The notes below the pieces were generated by a model. It was given only the letters and a program-made list of their open reading frames with translations. It was not told the DNA's origin and did not search any database. Shown piece by piece: positions 42,140-51,125 of a stretch of 64,000 nt of DNA. How positions within the stretch are numbered: position 1 is the stretch's first letter; every line of letters begins with the position of its first letter. This DNA is from Novosphingobium pokkalii (GTDB taxonomy: Bacteria; Pseudomonadota; Alphaproteobacteria; Sphingomonadales; Sphingomonadaceae): assembly GCF_014652855.1 (NCBI RefSeq), contig NZ_BMZP01000002.1, positions 298,517 to 362,516 on the forward strand, in the 5' to 3' direction. Both the position numbers and the translations under genes were made by a program.

Positions 42140-44404
42140 ATGTCCGAGGAAAGCAACGTCCGTTTCACCGAACGCGAGGCGCTTTTCTATCACAACACGA
42201 TCCGGCCCGGCAAAATCGAGATCATCGCCTCGAAGCCCATGGCCACCCAGCGCGACCTCAGCCTGGCCTATTCGCCGGGCGTCGCGGTGCCGGTGCTGGC
42301 GATCGCGGAAAATCCGGCCACGGCCTATGACTATACCGCCAAGGGCAACCTCGTTGCGGTGATTTCCAACGGCACCGCCATTCTCGGCCTGGGCAACCTC
42401 GGCGCGCTGGCGTCCAAGCCGGTGATGGAAGGCAAGGCGGTGCTGTTCAAGCGCTTTGCCGATGTCGATTCGATCGATATCGAACTGGCCACCGAAGATC
42501 CGGAAGCCTTCATCGAGGCGGTCGCCCTGATGGAGCCCAGCTTTGGCGGGATCAATCTGGAAGACATCAAGGCCCCCGAATGCTTCATCATCGAGCAGGC
42601 CCTGCGCGAGCGGCTGAAGATTCCGGTGATGCACGATGACCAGCACGGCACCGCGATCATCACCGCCGCCGGCCTGCTCAACGCCTGTCACCTGACCGGG
42701 CGCGCGATCTCGGAAGTCAAGGTGGTGGTCAATGGCGCGGGCGCCGCCGCCATTGCCTGCACCGAGCTGATCAAGGCCATGGGCGTGCGCCACGACAACG
42801 TGATCATGTGCGATCGTTCGGGCACGATCTATCGCGGCCGCACCGACAGCATGGACCAGTGGAAGAGCGCGCACGCGGTCGACACCCCGGCCCGCAGCCT
42901 GGAAGAAGCGCTTGACGGCGCCGATATCTTCCTGGGCCTGTCTGCGGCCGACGCGCTCAAGCCCGACTGGGTCAAGAAGATGGCGCCGCAGCCGATCATC
43001 TTCGCGATGGCCAACCCCGATCCCGAAATCAATCCCGACGCGGCCAAGGCCGTGCGCCCGGACTGCGTGATCGCCACGGGCCGCTCGGACTATCCCAACC
43101 AGGTCAACAACGTCCTGGGCTTCCCTTATATCTTCCGTGGCGCGCTCGATGTGCAGGCCATGGCGATCAACGAGGAAATGAAGATCGCCGCCGCCACCGC
43201 GATCGCCGAACTGGCGCGCGAGCCGGTGCCCGAGGAAGTGGCCGCCGCCTATGGCAAGAATCACCAGTTCGGGCTGGACTACATCATCCCCGCGCCGTTC
43301 GATCCGCGCCTGATGGAGCGCGTTTCGTCGGCCGTGGCCAAGGCGGCGATGGACAGCGGCGTGGCGCGCAAGGCGATCGAGGATTTCGAAGCCTATCGCG
43401 AAAGCCTCAAGGCGCGGCTCAACCCGACCACTTCGGTGCTCACCAACGTCTATGCCAGCGTCAAGCAGAGCCCCAAGCGCGTGGTCTTTGCCGAAGCGGA
43501 GCAGGAAGTGGTGCTGCGCGCGGCGATCCAGTTCCGCGATTTCGGCTACGGCACGCCGGTGCTGGTCGGCCGCACCCAGGGCGTGCTCGACAAGCTTTCG
43601 GAACTGGGCGTGTCCAACCCGTCGAGCTTCGAGATCCACAATTCCAACGTCTCGCCACTGGTCGAGGACATGGTCGCCTACCTCTATCCGCGCCTGCAAC
43701 GCCGCGGCTATCTGGAACGCGACGTGCGCCGCATGGTCAACAACGATCGCAACGTGTTCGCCTCGCTGTTGCTGGCGCTGGGCCATGCCGATGCGATGAT
43801 CACCGGCACGACGCGCCCGTTCGCCCAGACGATGAAGGAAATCCGCCGCGTGCTGGGGCCAAAGCCCGGACACCTGCCGTTCGGCGTGCACCTGCTGGTG
43901 GGCAAGAACCAGACGGTGTTCCTGGCCGATACCACGGTCAACGAGCGCCCCAATGCCGAGGAACTGGCCGACATCGCCATCGAAACCGCCGCCGTCGCCC
44001 GCCGCATGGGCCACGAACCGCGCGTGGCGTTCCTGTCCTATTCCACGTTCGGCAACCCTTACGGCAAGTGGCTCGATGCGCTGCGCGATGCCGTGGCGAT
44101 TCTCGACGAGCGCCAGCCGGGCTTTGAATACGAAGGCGAAATGGCCCCCGATGCGGCGCTCAACCCGCGCATCATGCAGACCTATCCGTTCTGTCGCCTC
44201 TCCGGCCCGGCCAACGTGCTGATCATGCCGGGCCTGCAATCGGCCAACATCTCGGCCAAGCTGCTGCGCGAGCTGGGCGGCAATGCCATGATCGGGCCGA
44301 TGCTGCTCAACATGGAAAAGCCGGTGCAGATCGCCCCGATGACCGCCACCGCGCCCGACCTGCTGACCCTGGCCGTGCTCGCCGCTGCCGGCATCAACGG
44401 CTGA
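42140..44404 (+). CDS. maeB: NADP-dependent malic enzyme with phosphotransacetylase-like C-terminal domain (MaeB type)
   Basis: MaeB decarboxylates malate to pyruvate, making NADPH. The 754-residue protein starts MSEESNVRFTEREALFYH. Its catalytic half (about 1-430) shows the SPGVAVP active-site region, GKAVLFKRFADVDS, MHDDQHGTAIITAAGLLNA and the nucleotide-binding VVNGAGAAAIAC. The C-terminal half (about 440-754) resembles phosphate acetyl/butyryltransferases, a regulatory module in this family that senses acetyl-CoA. The second ATG (42140) is chosen by homology over 42095. Confidence 0.95.
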   Translation: MSEESNVRFTEREALFYHNTIRPGKIEIIASKPMATQRDLSLAYSPGVAVPVLAIAENPATAYDYTAKGNLVAVISNGTAILGLGNLGALASKPVMEGKAVLFKRFADVDSIDIELATEDPEAFIEAVALMEPSFGGINLEDIKAPECFIIEQALRERLKIPVMHDDQHGTAIITAAGLLNACHLTGRAISEVKVVVNGAGAAAIACTELIKAMGVRHDNVIMCDRSGTIYRGRTDSMDQWKSAHAVDTPARSLEEALDGADIFLGLSAADALKPDWVKKMAPQPIIFAMANPDPEINPDAAKAVRPDCVIATGRSDYPNQVNNVLGFPYIFRGALDVQAMAINEEMKIAAATAIAELAREPVPEEVAAAYGKNHQFGLDYIIPAPFDPRLMERVSSAVAKAAMDSGVARKAIEDFEAYRESLKARLNPTTSVLTNVYASVKQSPKRVVFAEAEQEVVLRAAIQFRDFGYGTPVLVGRTQGVLDKLSELGVSNPSSFEIHNSNVSPLVEDMVAYLYPRLQRRGYLERDVRRMVNNDRNVFASLLLALGHADAMITGTTRPFAQTMKEIRRVLGPKPGHLPFGVHLLVGKNQTVFLADTTVNERPNAEELADIAIETAAVARRMGHEPRVAFLSYSTFGNPYGKWLDALRDAVAILDERQPGFEYEGEMAPDAALNPRIMQTYPFCRLSGPANVLIMPGLQSANISAKLLRELGGNAMIGPMLLNMEKPVQIAPMTATAPDLLTLAVLAAAGING

Positions 44405-44642
44405 TCCGGGCCTCGCTCAACCCCGACCGCGAGGACAAGTCCAGCAGTTCGGGGACGGGCGGGATCGGTGGGGGCTGCCTTGGCTCAAACCACTGAGCGG
44501 GACCCCGGATCAAGTCCGGGGTGACGAAAACTTTTTTGATCTTAATGCCTTACCGTCACCCCGGACTTGATCCGGGGTCCCGCGCTGACTTTGAACGGCA
44601 AAATCCCCCGTCCGCAATCGGTCAATCGCCGCTGTTCGCGTC
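44405..44642. other. Intergenic region between maeB and thiSG
   Basis: About 240 bases without a gene between two convergent genes. Its only clear content is the 30-bp inverted repeat at 44497-44583. Confidence 0.7.
44497..44583. repeat. 30-bp perfect inverted repeat (widespread alphaproteobacterial type)
   Basis: GCGGGACCCCGGATCAAGTC-CGGGGTGACG at 44497-44526 and its exact complement at 44554-44583 are separated by 27 bases with a run of T. The sequence resembles a repeat common in alphaproteobacterial genomes. It lies between convergent maeB and thiSG and probably works as a bidirectional terminator or mRNA-stabilising hairpin. Confidence 0.85.
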
Positions 44643-45653
44643 TCAGATCAGCCCGGCCAGCGGGCTGGAGGGATCGGCGTAGCGGCGCGTGGCCATGCGG
44701 CCGGCGAGATAGGCGTCGCGCCCGGCCTCGACTGCGGCCTTCATCGCACGGGCCATGCGGATCGGGTCTTTCGCTTCGGCAATCGCGGTGTTCATCAGCA
44801 CGCCGGTGCAGCCCAGTTCCATTGCCACGGCGGCATCGCTCGCCGTGCCGACTCCGGCATCGACCAGCACCGGCACCTTGGCGCCTTCCACGATCAGGCG
44901 GATCATCACCTTGTTCTGGATGCCCAGGCCCGAACCGATCGGCGCGCCCAGCGGCATGATCGCCACGGCGCCGGCTTCTTCCAACTGGCGCGCGGCGATG
45001 GGATCGTCGGCGCAATAGACCATCGGCAGGAAGCCTTCCTTGGCCAAGACTTCGGTGGCGCGCAGGGTCTCGCGCATGTCGGGATAAAGCGTGCGCGCCT
45101 CGCCCAGCACTTCCAGCTTGACCAGGTCCCAGCCGCCCGCCTCGCGCGCCAGGCGCAGGGTGCGGATGGCGTCTTCGGCGGTGAAGCAGCCAGCGGTGTT
45201 GGGCAGGTAGGTGACCTTCTTCGGATCGATATAGTCGGTCAGCATCGGCGCCTTGGGGTCCGACACGTTGACGCGGCGAACCGCCACCGTCACGATTTCC
45301 GCGCCCGAGGCGGCCAGCGCCGCCGCGTTCTGGGCAAAGTCCTTGTACTTGCCGGTGCCCACGATCAGGCGCGAGCGGAACGTGCGGCCAGCCACGGTCC
45401 AGCTATCGTCGGCCACGGCCGCGTCCGCTTGGCCGCCGCCCACGAAATGGACGATTTCGAGCACATCCCCTTCGGCCAGGGCCACGTCGGCAAGAGTCGA
45501 GCGGGGCACGATCGCGCCATTGCGCTCAACCGCCACTTTGGCGGGATCGAGTTCCAGGCTGCGCACCAGATCGGCAATGGAACCGGGGGCAACACGGCGC
45601 GGTTCGCCGTTGAGCGTGAGCGACAGGGTCGAGCTTTGCGGGTTCGTGGCCAT
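44643..45653 (-). CDS. thiG: ThiS-ThiG fusion: sulfur carrier and thiazole synthase
   Basis: The 336-residue protein is a fusion. Residues 10-76 are ThiS ([11 protein letters not shown] ... [17 protein letters not shown]). Residues 84-336 are ThiG, the thiazole phosphate synthase of thiamine synthesis, with [26 protein letters not shown], the Schiff-base Lys in [16 protein letters not shown], and [20 protein letters not shown] and [10 protein letters not shown] late. The Gly-Gly-Gly end of ThiS, normally the free C-terminus, is internal here. Such fusions are known and annotated as bifunctional sulfur carrier/thiazole synthase. No TPP riboswitch is visible upstream. The merC-like gene ends 40 bases upstream. 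Confidence 0.93.
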   Translation of the reverse strand: MATNPQSSTLSLTLNGEPRRVAPGSIADLVRSLELDPAKVAVERNGAIVPRSTLADVALAEGDVLEIVHFVGGGQADAAVADDSWTVAGRTFRSRLIVGTGKYKDFAQNAAALAASGAEIVTVAVRRVNVSDPKAPMLTDYIDPKKVTYLPNTAGCFTAEDAIRTLRLAREAGGWDLVKLEVLGEARTLYPDMRETLRATEVLAKEGFLPMVYCADDPIAARQLEEAGAVAIMPLGAPIGSGLGIQNKVMIRLIVEGAKVPVLVDAGVGTASDAAVAMELGCTGVLMNTAIAEAKDPIRMARAMKAAVEAGRDAYLAGRMATRRYADPSSPLAGLI

Positions 45654-45693
45654 GGCTGCATGCTTTAACGGCCACGCCGCCCTGTGCAAGGCT

Positions 45694-46068
45694 TCAGCAG
45701 GAATTGCGCCGCATGTTGATGACATGGGCGCTGGCTACCAGCAGCACGCCGCCGATCGTCAGCACCGATTCGGCCGAGCCATGGCCGACCATCACGGCCG
45801 CGGTCATCAACGACAAGCCCGCCACGCCGAGCACGAGCGGCAGGCGATGGCCGTGGCGGAGCGCGCCCATGCCGATCGTGGCCGCGCCGATCACGATCGC
45901 CAGGACCAGGCCGATATGATGGATTTCCGGATTGAGCAGCACGCCGCCGCCCAGGCCGAGCACGCCGACCAGGAACAGGCCGGCCAGGCAATGAATCATG
46001 CACAGCCCCGAAAGGAGCACGCCAAAGCGGTCGAGCCGGCTGCGCAGCGCAAGGAGGGCCTGGTTCAT
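45694..46068 (-). CDS. MerC-domain membrane protein
   Basis: A 124-residue MerC-like protein with four TM segments. It has Cys23-x2-His26-Cys27 in [12 protein letters not shown], the metal-binding set of the first helix, and a C-terminal RRNSC with a last Cys. MerC of mercury operons imports Hg2+, but chromosomal MerC-like proteins without merA/merR, as here, probably handle other metals. The start codon sits 13 bases downstream of an ATGTAACGTTGTAACAT motif resembling a Zur box, so zinc control is possible (inference). Confidence 0.82.
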   Translation of the reverse strand: MNQALLALRSRLDRFGVLLSGLCMIHCLAGLFLVGVLGLGGGVLLNPEIHHIGLVLAIVIGAATIGMGALRHGHRLPLVLGVAGLSLMTAAVMVGHGSAESVLTIGGVLLVASAHVINMRRNSC

Positions 46069-46080
46069 GGACGCCCATAT

Positions 46081-46097
46081 ATGTAACGTTGTAACAT
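46081..46097 (-). promoter_or_regulatory. Zur-like operator in front of the merC-like gene
   Basis: ATGTAACGTTGTAACAT is a partly symmetric 17-mer; the outer ATGT/ACAT and inner GTTGTAACA resemble the GTTATAACA core of Zur operators in Alphaproteobacteria. It lies 13 bases upstream of the merC-like ATG (46068). Confidence 0.4.
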
Positions 46098-46187
46098 CGT
46101 TCAAGGCTTTTGCGCAGGGCCTGCCAAAACCGCGCTGCCCCCAAATGCCACTTGCTTGCCGGCGTCCGGCGCGCAAGAGAACGGGGC

Positions 46188-47237
46188 ATGACGGCATCCA
46201 GACCTGCTCCGCTCGCCCTTGTCCGCTGGCTGATGGTGGTGGCCGCGATGATCGTGGCCATCGTGGTGGTGGGCGGCATCACCCGCCTGACCGAATCGGG
46301 TGTGTCGATCACCGAATGGAACGTGGTGTCGGGCGCGCTGCCGCCGCTTACCCAGGCGCAGTGGCAGGCCGAATTCGATGCTTATCGCCAGACCCCGCAA
46401 TATATTCTGGTCAACGGCCCGGCGGGCATGACGCTGGCCACCTACAAGTTCATCTTCTTCTGGGAATGGGTCCATCGCCTGCTGGCGCGCACCATCGGCC
46501 TGGCCTTTGCCGCGCCGCTGGCGTGGTTCTGGCTGCGCGGGCAGATTCCGGCGGGCTACAAGCCGCGCCTGCTGGCGCTGCTGGCGCTGGGGGCGTTGCA
46601 GGGCGCGGTGGGCTGGTGGATGGTCAAGTCCGGCATCGTCCATGATGTGAAAGTCAGCCACTATCGCCTGGCCACGCACCTGGCCGTGGCGCTGTTCACC
46701 CTGGCCGGGATCGTCTGGACCATGCTGGACTTGCGCGCCCTTGCCCGTGGCGAAGGGCGCGCGCGGCTGACCGCTCTTGGCGCGCTGGCGCTGGGCATGC
46801 TGGCGCTGCAACTTGTCTATGGCGCGTTCCTGGCGGGCCTGCGCGCCGGCGTGGTGGCGGGCGCCGGGTGGTTCTCGTGGGATGCCTGGCCGCTGATGCA
46901 GGGGAAGTTCTTCCCCGATGGTGTGGAATGGGCGCGGGGCGCTTTTGCCACGCTAACCAGCGATCCCTATCTCGTGCACTTCTTCCATCGCTGGTGGGCC
47001 TGGGCCGTGGTGGCGGTGCTGGTGGTCATGGCGCGCAAGCTGCGCCGCGCGGGGCAGCGCGGTGCCTCCATCGCCATCCACAGCGCCTTTGGCACGCAAG
47101 TGATCTTGGGCATTGCCACGGTCTACAGTGGGGTTTCGCTGTGGCTGGCGGTGCTGCATCAGCTTTGCGGGGCATTGCTACTGATCTGCACCGTGTGGGG
47201 TGCTCATGCGCTGGGAAGGGCGCAAAACCGGGCCTAA
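46188..47237 (+). CDS. ctaA: Heme A synthase (COX15/CtaA)
   Basis: CtaA oxidises the C8 methyl of heme O to make heme A for aa3-type cytochrome oxidase. The 349-residue membrane protein has eight TM helices and the four His of the two heme sites: EWVHRLLAR, SHYRLATHLAV, FFHRWWAW and VLHQLCGAL. It also has GGITRLTESGVSITEW near the start, typical of the alphaproteobacterial class. ATG 46188 (MTASRPAPLA) is preferred over ATG 46110. It is divergent from the merC-like gene. Confidence 0.93.
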   Translation: MTASRPAPLALVRWLMVVAAMIVAIVVVGGITRLTESGVSITEWNVVSGALPPLTQAQWQAEFDAYRQTPQYILVNGPAGMTLATYKFIFFWEWVHRLLARTIGLAFAAPLAWFWLRGQIPAGYKPRLLALLALGALQGAVGWWMVKSGIVHDVKVSHYRLATHLAVALFTLAGIVWTMLDLRALARGEGRARLTALGALALGMLALQLVYGAFLAGLRAGVVAGAGWFSWDAWPLMQGKFFPDGVEWARGAFATLTSDPYLVHFFHRWWAWAVVAVLVVMARKLRRAGQRGASIAIHSAFGTQVILGIATVYSGVSLWLAVLHQLCGALLLICTVWGAHALGRAQNRA

Positions 47238-47266
47238 AACTCGAAAGGTATTATTTTACCTCTCCG

Positions 47267-47318
47267 CAAAGGCGCGGTTTGCTTGACTCTTGGGGCCATT
47301 TGCAACAAAGGCGCGGTT
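47267..47318 (+). promoter_or_regulatory. Candidate promoter region of rplM-rpsI
   Basis: TTGACT at 47283-47288 is a good -35; a clear -10 is not seen at 16-18 bases (AACAAA/CAAAGG). The direct repeat CAAAGGCGCGGTT at 47267-47279 and 47306-47318 flanks it. The transcript leader before the rplM ATG (47386) would be about 65-80 bases. Confidence 0.35.
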
Positions 47319-47385
47319 CTTCACCCCGTTTGCGCCAAATCCGGTGCTTGATGGGGTAACCCATCATCCAGGGAACCGAACAGCC

Positions 47386-47865
47386 ATGAAGGCTCTCAGC
47401 AAGGTCACCCGGTCGATCAAGCCGGCCGAGGTGGAAAAGAACTGGCATCTTATCGATGCCGAAGGCCTGGTGGTCGGCCGTCTCGCCGTCATCATCGCCA
47501 ACCATCTGCGCGGCAAGCACAAGCCCAGCTACACGCCCCACGTCGATTGCGGCGATCACGTTGTCGTGATCAACGCCGACAAGGTGCGCCTGACGGGCAA
47601 CAAGCTCAAGGCCAAGACCTATTACAAGCACACCGGCTATGCCGGCGGCATCAAGGAAGTCACTGCGGACAAGGTCCTGGGTGGTCGCTTCCCCGAGCGT
47701 GTGCTGGAAAAGGCCGTTGAGCGCATGATCCCGCGTGGTCCGCTCGGCCGTGCGCAGATGCGCGCGCTGCACCTCTATGCCGGTGCCGAACACCCGCATG
47801 GTGGCACCCAGCCGGTGGCGCTCGACGTCGCCTCGATGAACCGCAAGAACAAGGTGGGTGCCTGA
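47386..47865 (+). CDS. rplM: 50S ribosomal protein L13
   Basis: Typical 159-residue L13: [27 protein letters not shown] at the start, [16 protein letters not shown], and [26 protein letters not shown]. The start at ATG 47386 ([10 protein letters not shown]) has GGGAACCG upstream. rpsI starts two bases after the stop, the universal rplM-rpsI pair. Confidence 0.98.
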   Translation: MKALSKVTRSIKPAEVEKNWHLIDAEGLVVGRLAVIIANHLRGKHKPSYTPHVDCGDHVVVINADKVRLTGNKLKAKTYYKHTGYAGGIKEVTADKVLGGRFPERVLEKAVERMIPRGPLGRAQMRALHLYAGAEHPHGGTQPVALDVASMNRKNKVGA

Positions 47866-47867
47866 TC

Positions 47868-48407
47868 ATGGCCGATAACGACACCGTCTCGAGCCTGGCC
47901 GACCTCAAGAACCTGACGTCTGCCGCTCCCGCTGCTGCTGCCGCTCCCGCCGCCGAAGGCGACGCGCCGGTTGCTCCCGCTGCCCCGACCGCTCCGCTGC
48001 GCGACCGCGAAGTCGATGCTTTCGGCCGCGCCTATGCCACCGGCCGCCGCAAGGACGCCGTGGCCCGCGTGTGGCTCAAGCCCGGCAGCGGCAAGATCGT
48101 GGTCAACGGCCGCGACCAGGAAGTCTACTTCGCCCGTCCGACCCTGCGCCTGGTGATCAACCAGCCGTTCCAGGTCGCCGGCCGCGAAGGCCAGTACGAC
48201 ATCATCGCCACCGTCAAGGGCGGCGGTCTGTCGGGCCAGGCCGGCGCCGTGAAGCACGGCATCGCCCAGGCGCTGAGCAAGTTCGAACCCGCACTGCGTG
48301 GCGCCGTGAAGGCCGCCGGCTTCCTGACCCGCGACTCGCGCGTCGTGGAACGCAAGAAGTACGGTCGCGCCAAGGCTCGCCGCAGCTTCCAGTTCTCGAA
48401 GCGCTAA
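47868..48407 (+). CDS. rpsI: 30S ribosomal protein S9 with N-terminal extension
   Basis: The 179-residue S9 has the normal core from [21 protein letters not shown] (about residue 55) to the conserved end RRSFQFSKR, which reaches toward the P-site tRNA. The first 50 or so residues are an extra Ala/Pro-rich, low-complexity segment ([14 protein letters not shown]), common in sphingomonads and not present in E. coli S9. ATG 47868 is the obvious start after rplM. Confidence 0.97.
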   Translation: MADNDTVSSLADLKNLTSAAPAAAAAPAAEGDAPVAPAAPTAPLRDREVDAFGRAYATGRRKDAVARVWLKPGSGKIVVNGRDQEVYFARPTLRLVINQPFQVAGREGQYDIIATVKGGGLSGQAGAVKHGIAQALSKFEPALRGAVKAAGFLTRDSRVVERKKYGRAKARRSFQFSKR

Positions 48408-48438
48408 TCGCGCTTCGGCTGGCAGTTCTCGAAGCGCT
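48390..48438. repeat. Short direct duplication at the rpsI 3' end
   Basis: CAGTTCTCGAAGCGCT is present at 48390-48405 (the last codons of rpsI) and again at 48423-48438 just after the stop, 33 bases apart. The second copy lies outside the gene. Confidence 0.75.
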
Positions 48439-48473
48439 GATCTTTCGATCCGCTTCCATACGGAACGCATCAA

Positions 48474-48500
48474 GGGCTGGCCTTCGGGCCGGCCCTTTTT
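48474..48500 (+). terminator. Intrinsic terminator of rplM-rpsI
   Basis: GGGCTGGCC - TTCG - GGCCGGCCC followed by TTTTT: a 9-bp stem with the stable TTCG loop and a T-run, 67 bases after rpsI. On the other side lies the end of the convergent LuxR-type gene. Confidence 0.9.
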
Positions 48501-48511
48501 GTTTGTGCGGA

Positions 48512-49594
48512 TCAGGCGCCGGGATTGCCCAGCGAGGCGAGCAGCACGGCCAGTTCGGTCTGCCGGGTCACTCCGGTCTTGGCGAAGACATGCTTGAGCT
48601 GGGTGCGCACGGTGGCCTGCGAGGCGGCGTGGCGCGCGGCGATTTCGGCCGGGGACAGCCCTTGCGCCACGGCGCGGGCCACGCGCGCCTCCGCCGGGGT
48701 CAGGTCGAACAGCGCGCGGATCAGGTCTGCGCCGGGCACGCTGGGGTTGCCGGCGCCAGCCAGGATGATCACCGCCCCGGCGCTGGCAAAGGCATCGCGC
48801 CCGCGCCCGAGCAGCGGCACGAGATGCAGCGCATGGCGCGCGGTTCCTTCCAGATCGCGCAGCGGCAGCGAACAGCCGGCGGCGCTCTCGCTCTGGAGGC
48901 AGGTGATCGCCGCGCGCAACTGGCTATCGCTGGCGGGATGGAGCGCGCGCAAGGTGCCGGCGCGCTGCGCCAGCAGGCGGTCCATCGCCTGGGTGAAAAG
49001 ATCGTTCATTGCCTCGATCCGGCCAACCGGGTCGATCACCGCCGCCGCCACGCTGACCAGTTCCAGCGCATCGACGGCGGCGGCCAGCCGCTGCATCCGC
49101 AATTGCGCGCTCAGCGCCAGGGCGCGGGCCAGGTGCGGGCGCAGCAGATCGAGCTGTCGCGCTGCCGCGCGCGAGGCGGCGTGGCCGGCAAAGCCTTCCA
49201 CCGCCAGGATCAGGCCGTCTTCGCCCGCGCCCTGGATCACCGTGGCCGCCCCCGCATCGGCGCGGTGCAGCGTCAGGAATTCGGCATAGATCGGCAGCGT
49301 GGCGAGCTCGTGGGGGCTGTGCAGGTCGCTGTCGGTGAGGAAGCCGGGGTGGGCGCCGCGCTCCAACAGGCGGCCCACCCGGGTGTTCTGGGTATTCAGC
49401 CCGCTGCGCAGGAATTCGTCGGTCATCGTGCGCACACCGTCGGTGGACGTGATCGCCATGCCCTGCGGGCCGATGCGGATCAGGTTGCTGCCCTGCGCGC
49501 CCAGCCGTTCCGCCAGCGTCTGCAACACCGCCAGCCAGCGATCGGGCACGGCTGCCGCTTCATAGATATCGCCAATCAGCGCCGCATCGAACAT
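48512..49594 (-). CDS. LuxR-family transcriptional regulator
   Basis: A 360-residue protein. A C-terminal GerE-type HTH (about 290-355) reads LTPAEARVARAVAQGLSPAEIAARHAASQATVRTQLKHVFAKTGVTRQTELAVLL, with all family positions. The N-terminal part has an unassigned sensor region (EAAAVPDRWLAVLQTLAERLGAQ) and a middle PAS-like segment (VIDPVGRIEAMNDLF). It lacks a receiver domain and autoinducer-binding pattern. Target genes are unknown. It is convergent with rpsI. Confidence 0.88.
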   Translation of the reverse strand: MFDAALIGDIYEAAAVPDRWLAVLQTLAERLGAQGSNLIRIGPQGMAITSTDGVRTMTDEFLRSGLNTQNTRVGRLLERGAHPGFLTDSDLHSPHELATLPIYAEFLTLHRADAGAATVIQGAGEDGLILAVEGFAGHAASRAAARQLDLLRPHLARALALSAQLRMQRLAAAVDALELVSVAAAVIDPVGRIEAMNDLFTQAMDRLLAQRAGTLRALHPASDSQLRAAITCLQSESAAGCSLPLRDLEGTARHALHLVPLLGRGRDAFASAGAVIILAGAGNPSVPGADLIRALFDLTPAEARVARAVAQGLSPAEIAARHAASQATVRTQLKHVFAKTGVTRQTELAVLLASLGNPGA

Positions 49595-49676
49595 GCCGGA
49601 TTGCCCACGTGGTCCCCGCCGCGATTATGGCGGATTGTTGCGAGGGGACAAGGCAGTTGCGCGAAAATGGAACGGG

Positions 49677-50984
49677 TCAGTCCATTTCCCAGGCGCGTTC
49701 GCCGTGCGAGGCGAGGTCCAGGCCCTCGCGTTCGTCATCCTCGTTGACGCGCATCGGCCAGATCCGGGCCAGGCCGAGCCCCAGCACCACCGTCGCCAGC
49801 GCCGACCATAGTGCTACCACGACCACGCCCAGCACCTGGGCATGGATCTGCAAGGGCATGGTCATGCCCGGCGCATAGCCGGCCCCGCCCAGCGCGGGCG
49901 AGAGGAACACCGCGAGCAGCAGCGAACCGAGCATGCCGCCCACGCCGTGGACCGCGAAGACATCGAGCGAATCGTCGATCTTGCAGCGGTGCTTGACCAG
50001 CAGGATCATCGGGTAGCACACCGCCGCGGCCGCCAGGCCGAACAGCAGCGCCGCACCCGGCGCGATCAGCCCGGCGGCCGGGGTCACCGTGGCCAGGCCG
50101 CCCACTGCGCCGGTGGCAAAGCCGACGCTGGTGGGCTTGCCCACGGTCAGCCGCTCGATCAGCAGCCAGGCCATGGCCGCAGCACAAGCGGCGATATGGG
50201 TGTTGAGAATGGCGCTGGTCGCGCCGGCGTTGCCGGCCAGGGCCGAACCGCCGTTGAAGCCGAACCAGCCCACCCACAGCAGCGCCGCGCCGGCCATGGT
50301 CAGCGCCGGGGCATGGGGCAGCATCAGCGTTTTGGGAAAGCCCTGTCGCGCGCCGAGCAGGATCGCCACGACGAGGGCGGACACCCCGGCCGTGGTGTGG
50401 ACGACGATACCTCCGGCGAAATCGAGCGTGCCGAAGCGGCTGGCCAGCCAGCCACCGCCCCAGATCCAGTGCGCCACCGGGGCATAGACCACCAAGCCCC
50501 AGGCCGCGCAGAACGCCACGACCCAGGAAAACCGCGCGCGATCGACCCAGGCGCCGACCATCAGCGCCGGGGTGATCGCGGCAAAGCACATCTGGAACAG
50601 GGCAAAGGTGCTTTCCGGCAGCGCCAGCCCGGCACGGACCGCGGCGAGGTGGCCCAGCATGACCGGTCCCAGCCCGCCGATCAGGCCATGGCCCACCGGG
50701 CCGAACGCCAGGGCATAGCCGCAGACCAGCCAGAGCAGCGACGCCATGGCGGCAATCGCGCCGATCTGCACCAGCACCGACAGGAAGTTCTTGGTGCGCA
50801 CCAGGCCGCCATAGAACAGCCCGAGCCCGGGCATGCACATCAGCAGCACGAGCGCCGAAGAGACCATGATCCACACGGTGTCGGCCCCGTTTGCGGCCCC
50901 GGTGGCGATGGGCGTGGCGGCAGTGGCAACGGTGGGTGCGGCCAGGCTGGCCAATGCCAGCGGCCACGCGACGCGACGGCGCAT
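49677..50984 (-). CDS. amt: Ammonium transporter (Amt)
   Basis: A 435-residue Amt/MEP/Rh channel with an N-terminal signal-like segment (MRRRVAWPLALASLAAPTVATA) and eleven TM helices. The signature GGLVRTKNFLSVL comes early; DFAGGIVVHTTAGVSALVVAILLG carries the first pore His and the ammonium-recruiting Asp/Gly; DVFAVHGVGGMLGSLLLAVF holds the second pore His. No glnK (PII) gene is adjacent, contrary to the usual arrangement. Start ATG 50984 gives the signal segment. Confidence 0.93.
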   Translation of the reverse strand: MRRRVAWPLALASLAAPTVATAATPIATGAANGADTVWIMVSSALVLLMCMPGLGLFYGGLVRTKNFLSVLVQIGAIAAMASLLWLVCGYALAFGPVGHGLIGGLGPVMLGHLAAVRAGLALPESTFALFQMCFAAITPALMVGAWVDRARFSWVVAFCAAWGLVVYAPVAHWIWGGGWLASRFGTLDFAGGIVVHTTAGVSALVVAILLGARQGFPKTLMLPHAPALTMAGAALLWVGWFGFNGGSALAGNAGATSAILNTHIAACAAAMAWLLIERLTVGKPTSVGFATGAVGGLATVTPAAGLIAPGAALLFGLAAAAVCYPMILLVKHRCKIDDSLDVFAVHGVGGMLGSLLLAVFLSPALGGAGYAPGMTMPLQIHAQVLGVVVVALWSALATVVLGLGLARIWPMRVNEDDEREGLDLASHGERAWEMD

Positions 50985-51084
50985 GGTAGTCTCTCCCGTT
51001 GTGCGCGCGGCCGGTGGCGGCGCGCACCCTGATCCCTCGGGAACGGCCCCTAGGACAGAGCGTGCGGGAAAAGCAAGCCTTGGT

Positions 51085-51122
51085 GGTGCAGTGCAGGCAA
51101 CAAATGGTGCCTGCACTGCACC
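51085..51122. repeat. 15-bp perfect inverted repeat upstream of amt
   Basis: GGTGCAGTGCAGGCA at 51085-51099 and its exact complement at 51108-51122, with an 8-base loop. It lies three bases beyond the aminotransferase stop and about 100 bases before amt. No T-run follows immediately. It could be a terminator-like hairpin of the dut/aminotransferase transcript or an operator for amt; the ATGGTGC part loosely resembles half an NtrC site. Confidence 0.6.
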
Positions 51123-51125
51123 GGA

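Noticed and set aside
45654..45693. TPP riboswitch in front of thiSG
   Set aside because: Only 40 bases separate it from the merC-like gene, and none of the THI-box core motifs (CTGAGA, ACCTGATCTGG) are present.
50985..51125. Sigma-54 promoter of amt
   Set aside because: The best match (GGCAC ... TTGCC) has an 11-base GG-GC spacing instead of 10, and no NtrC pair is clear.
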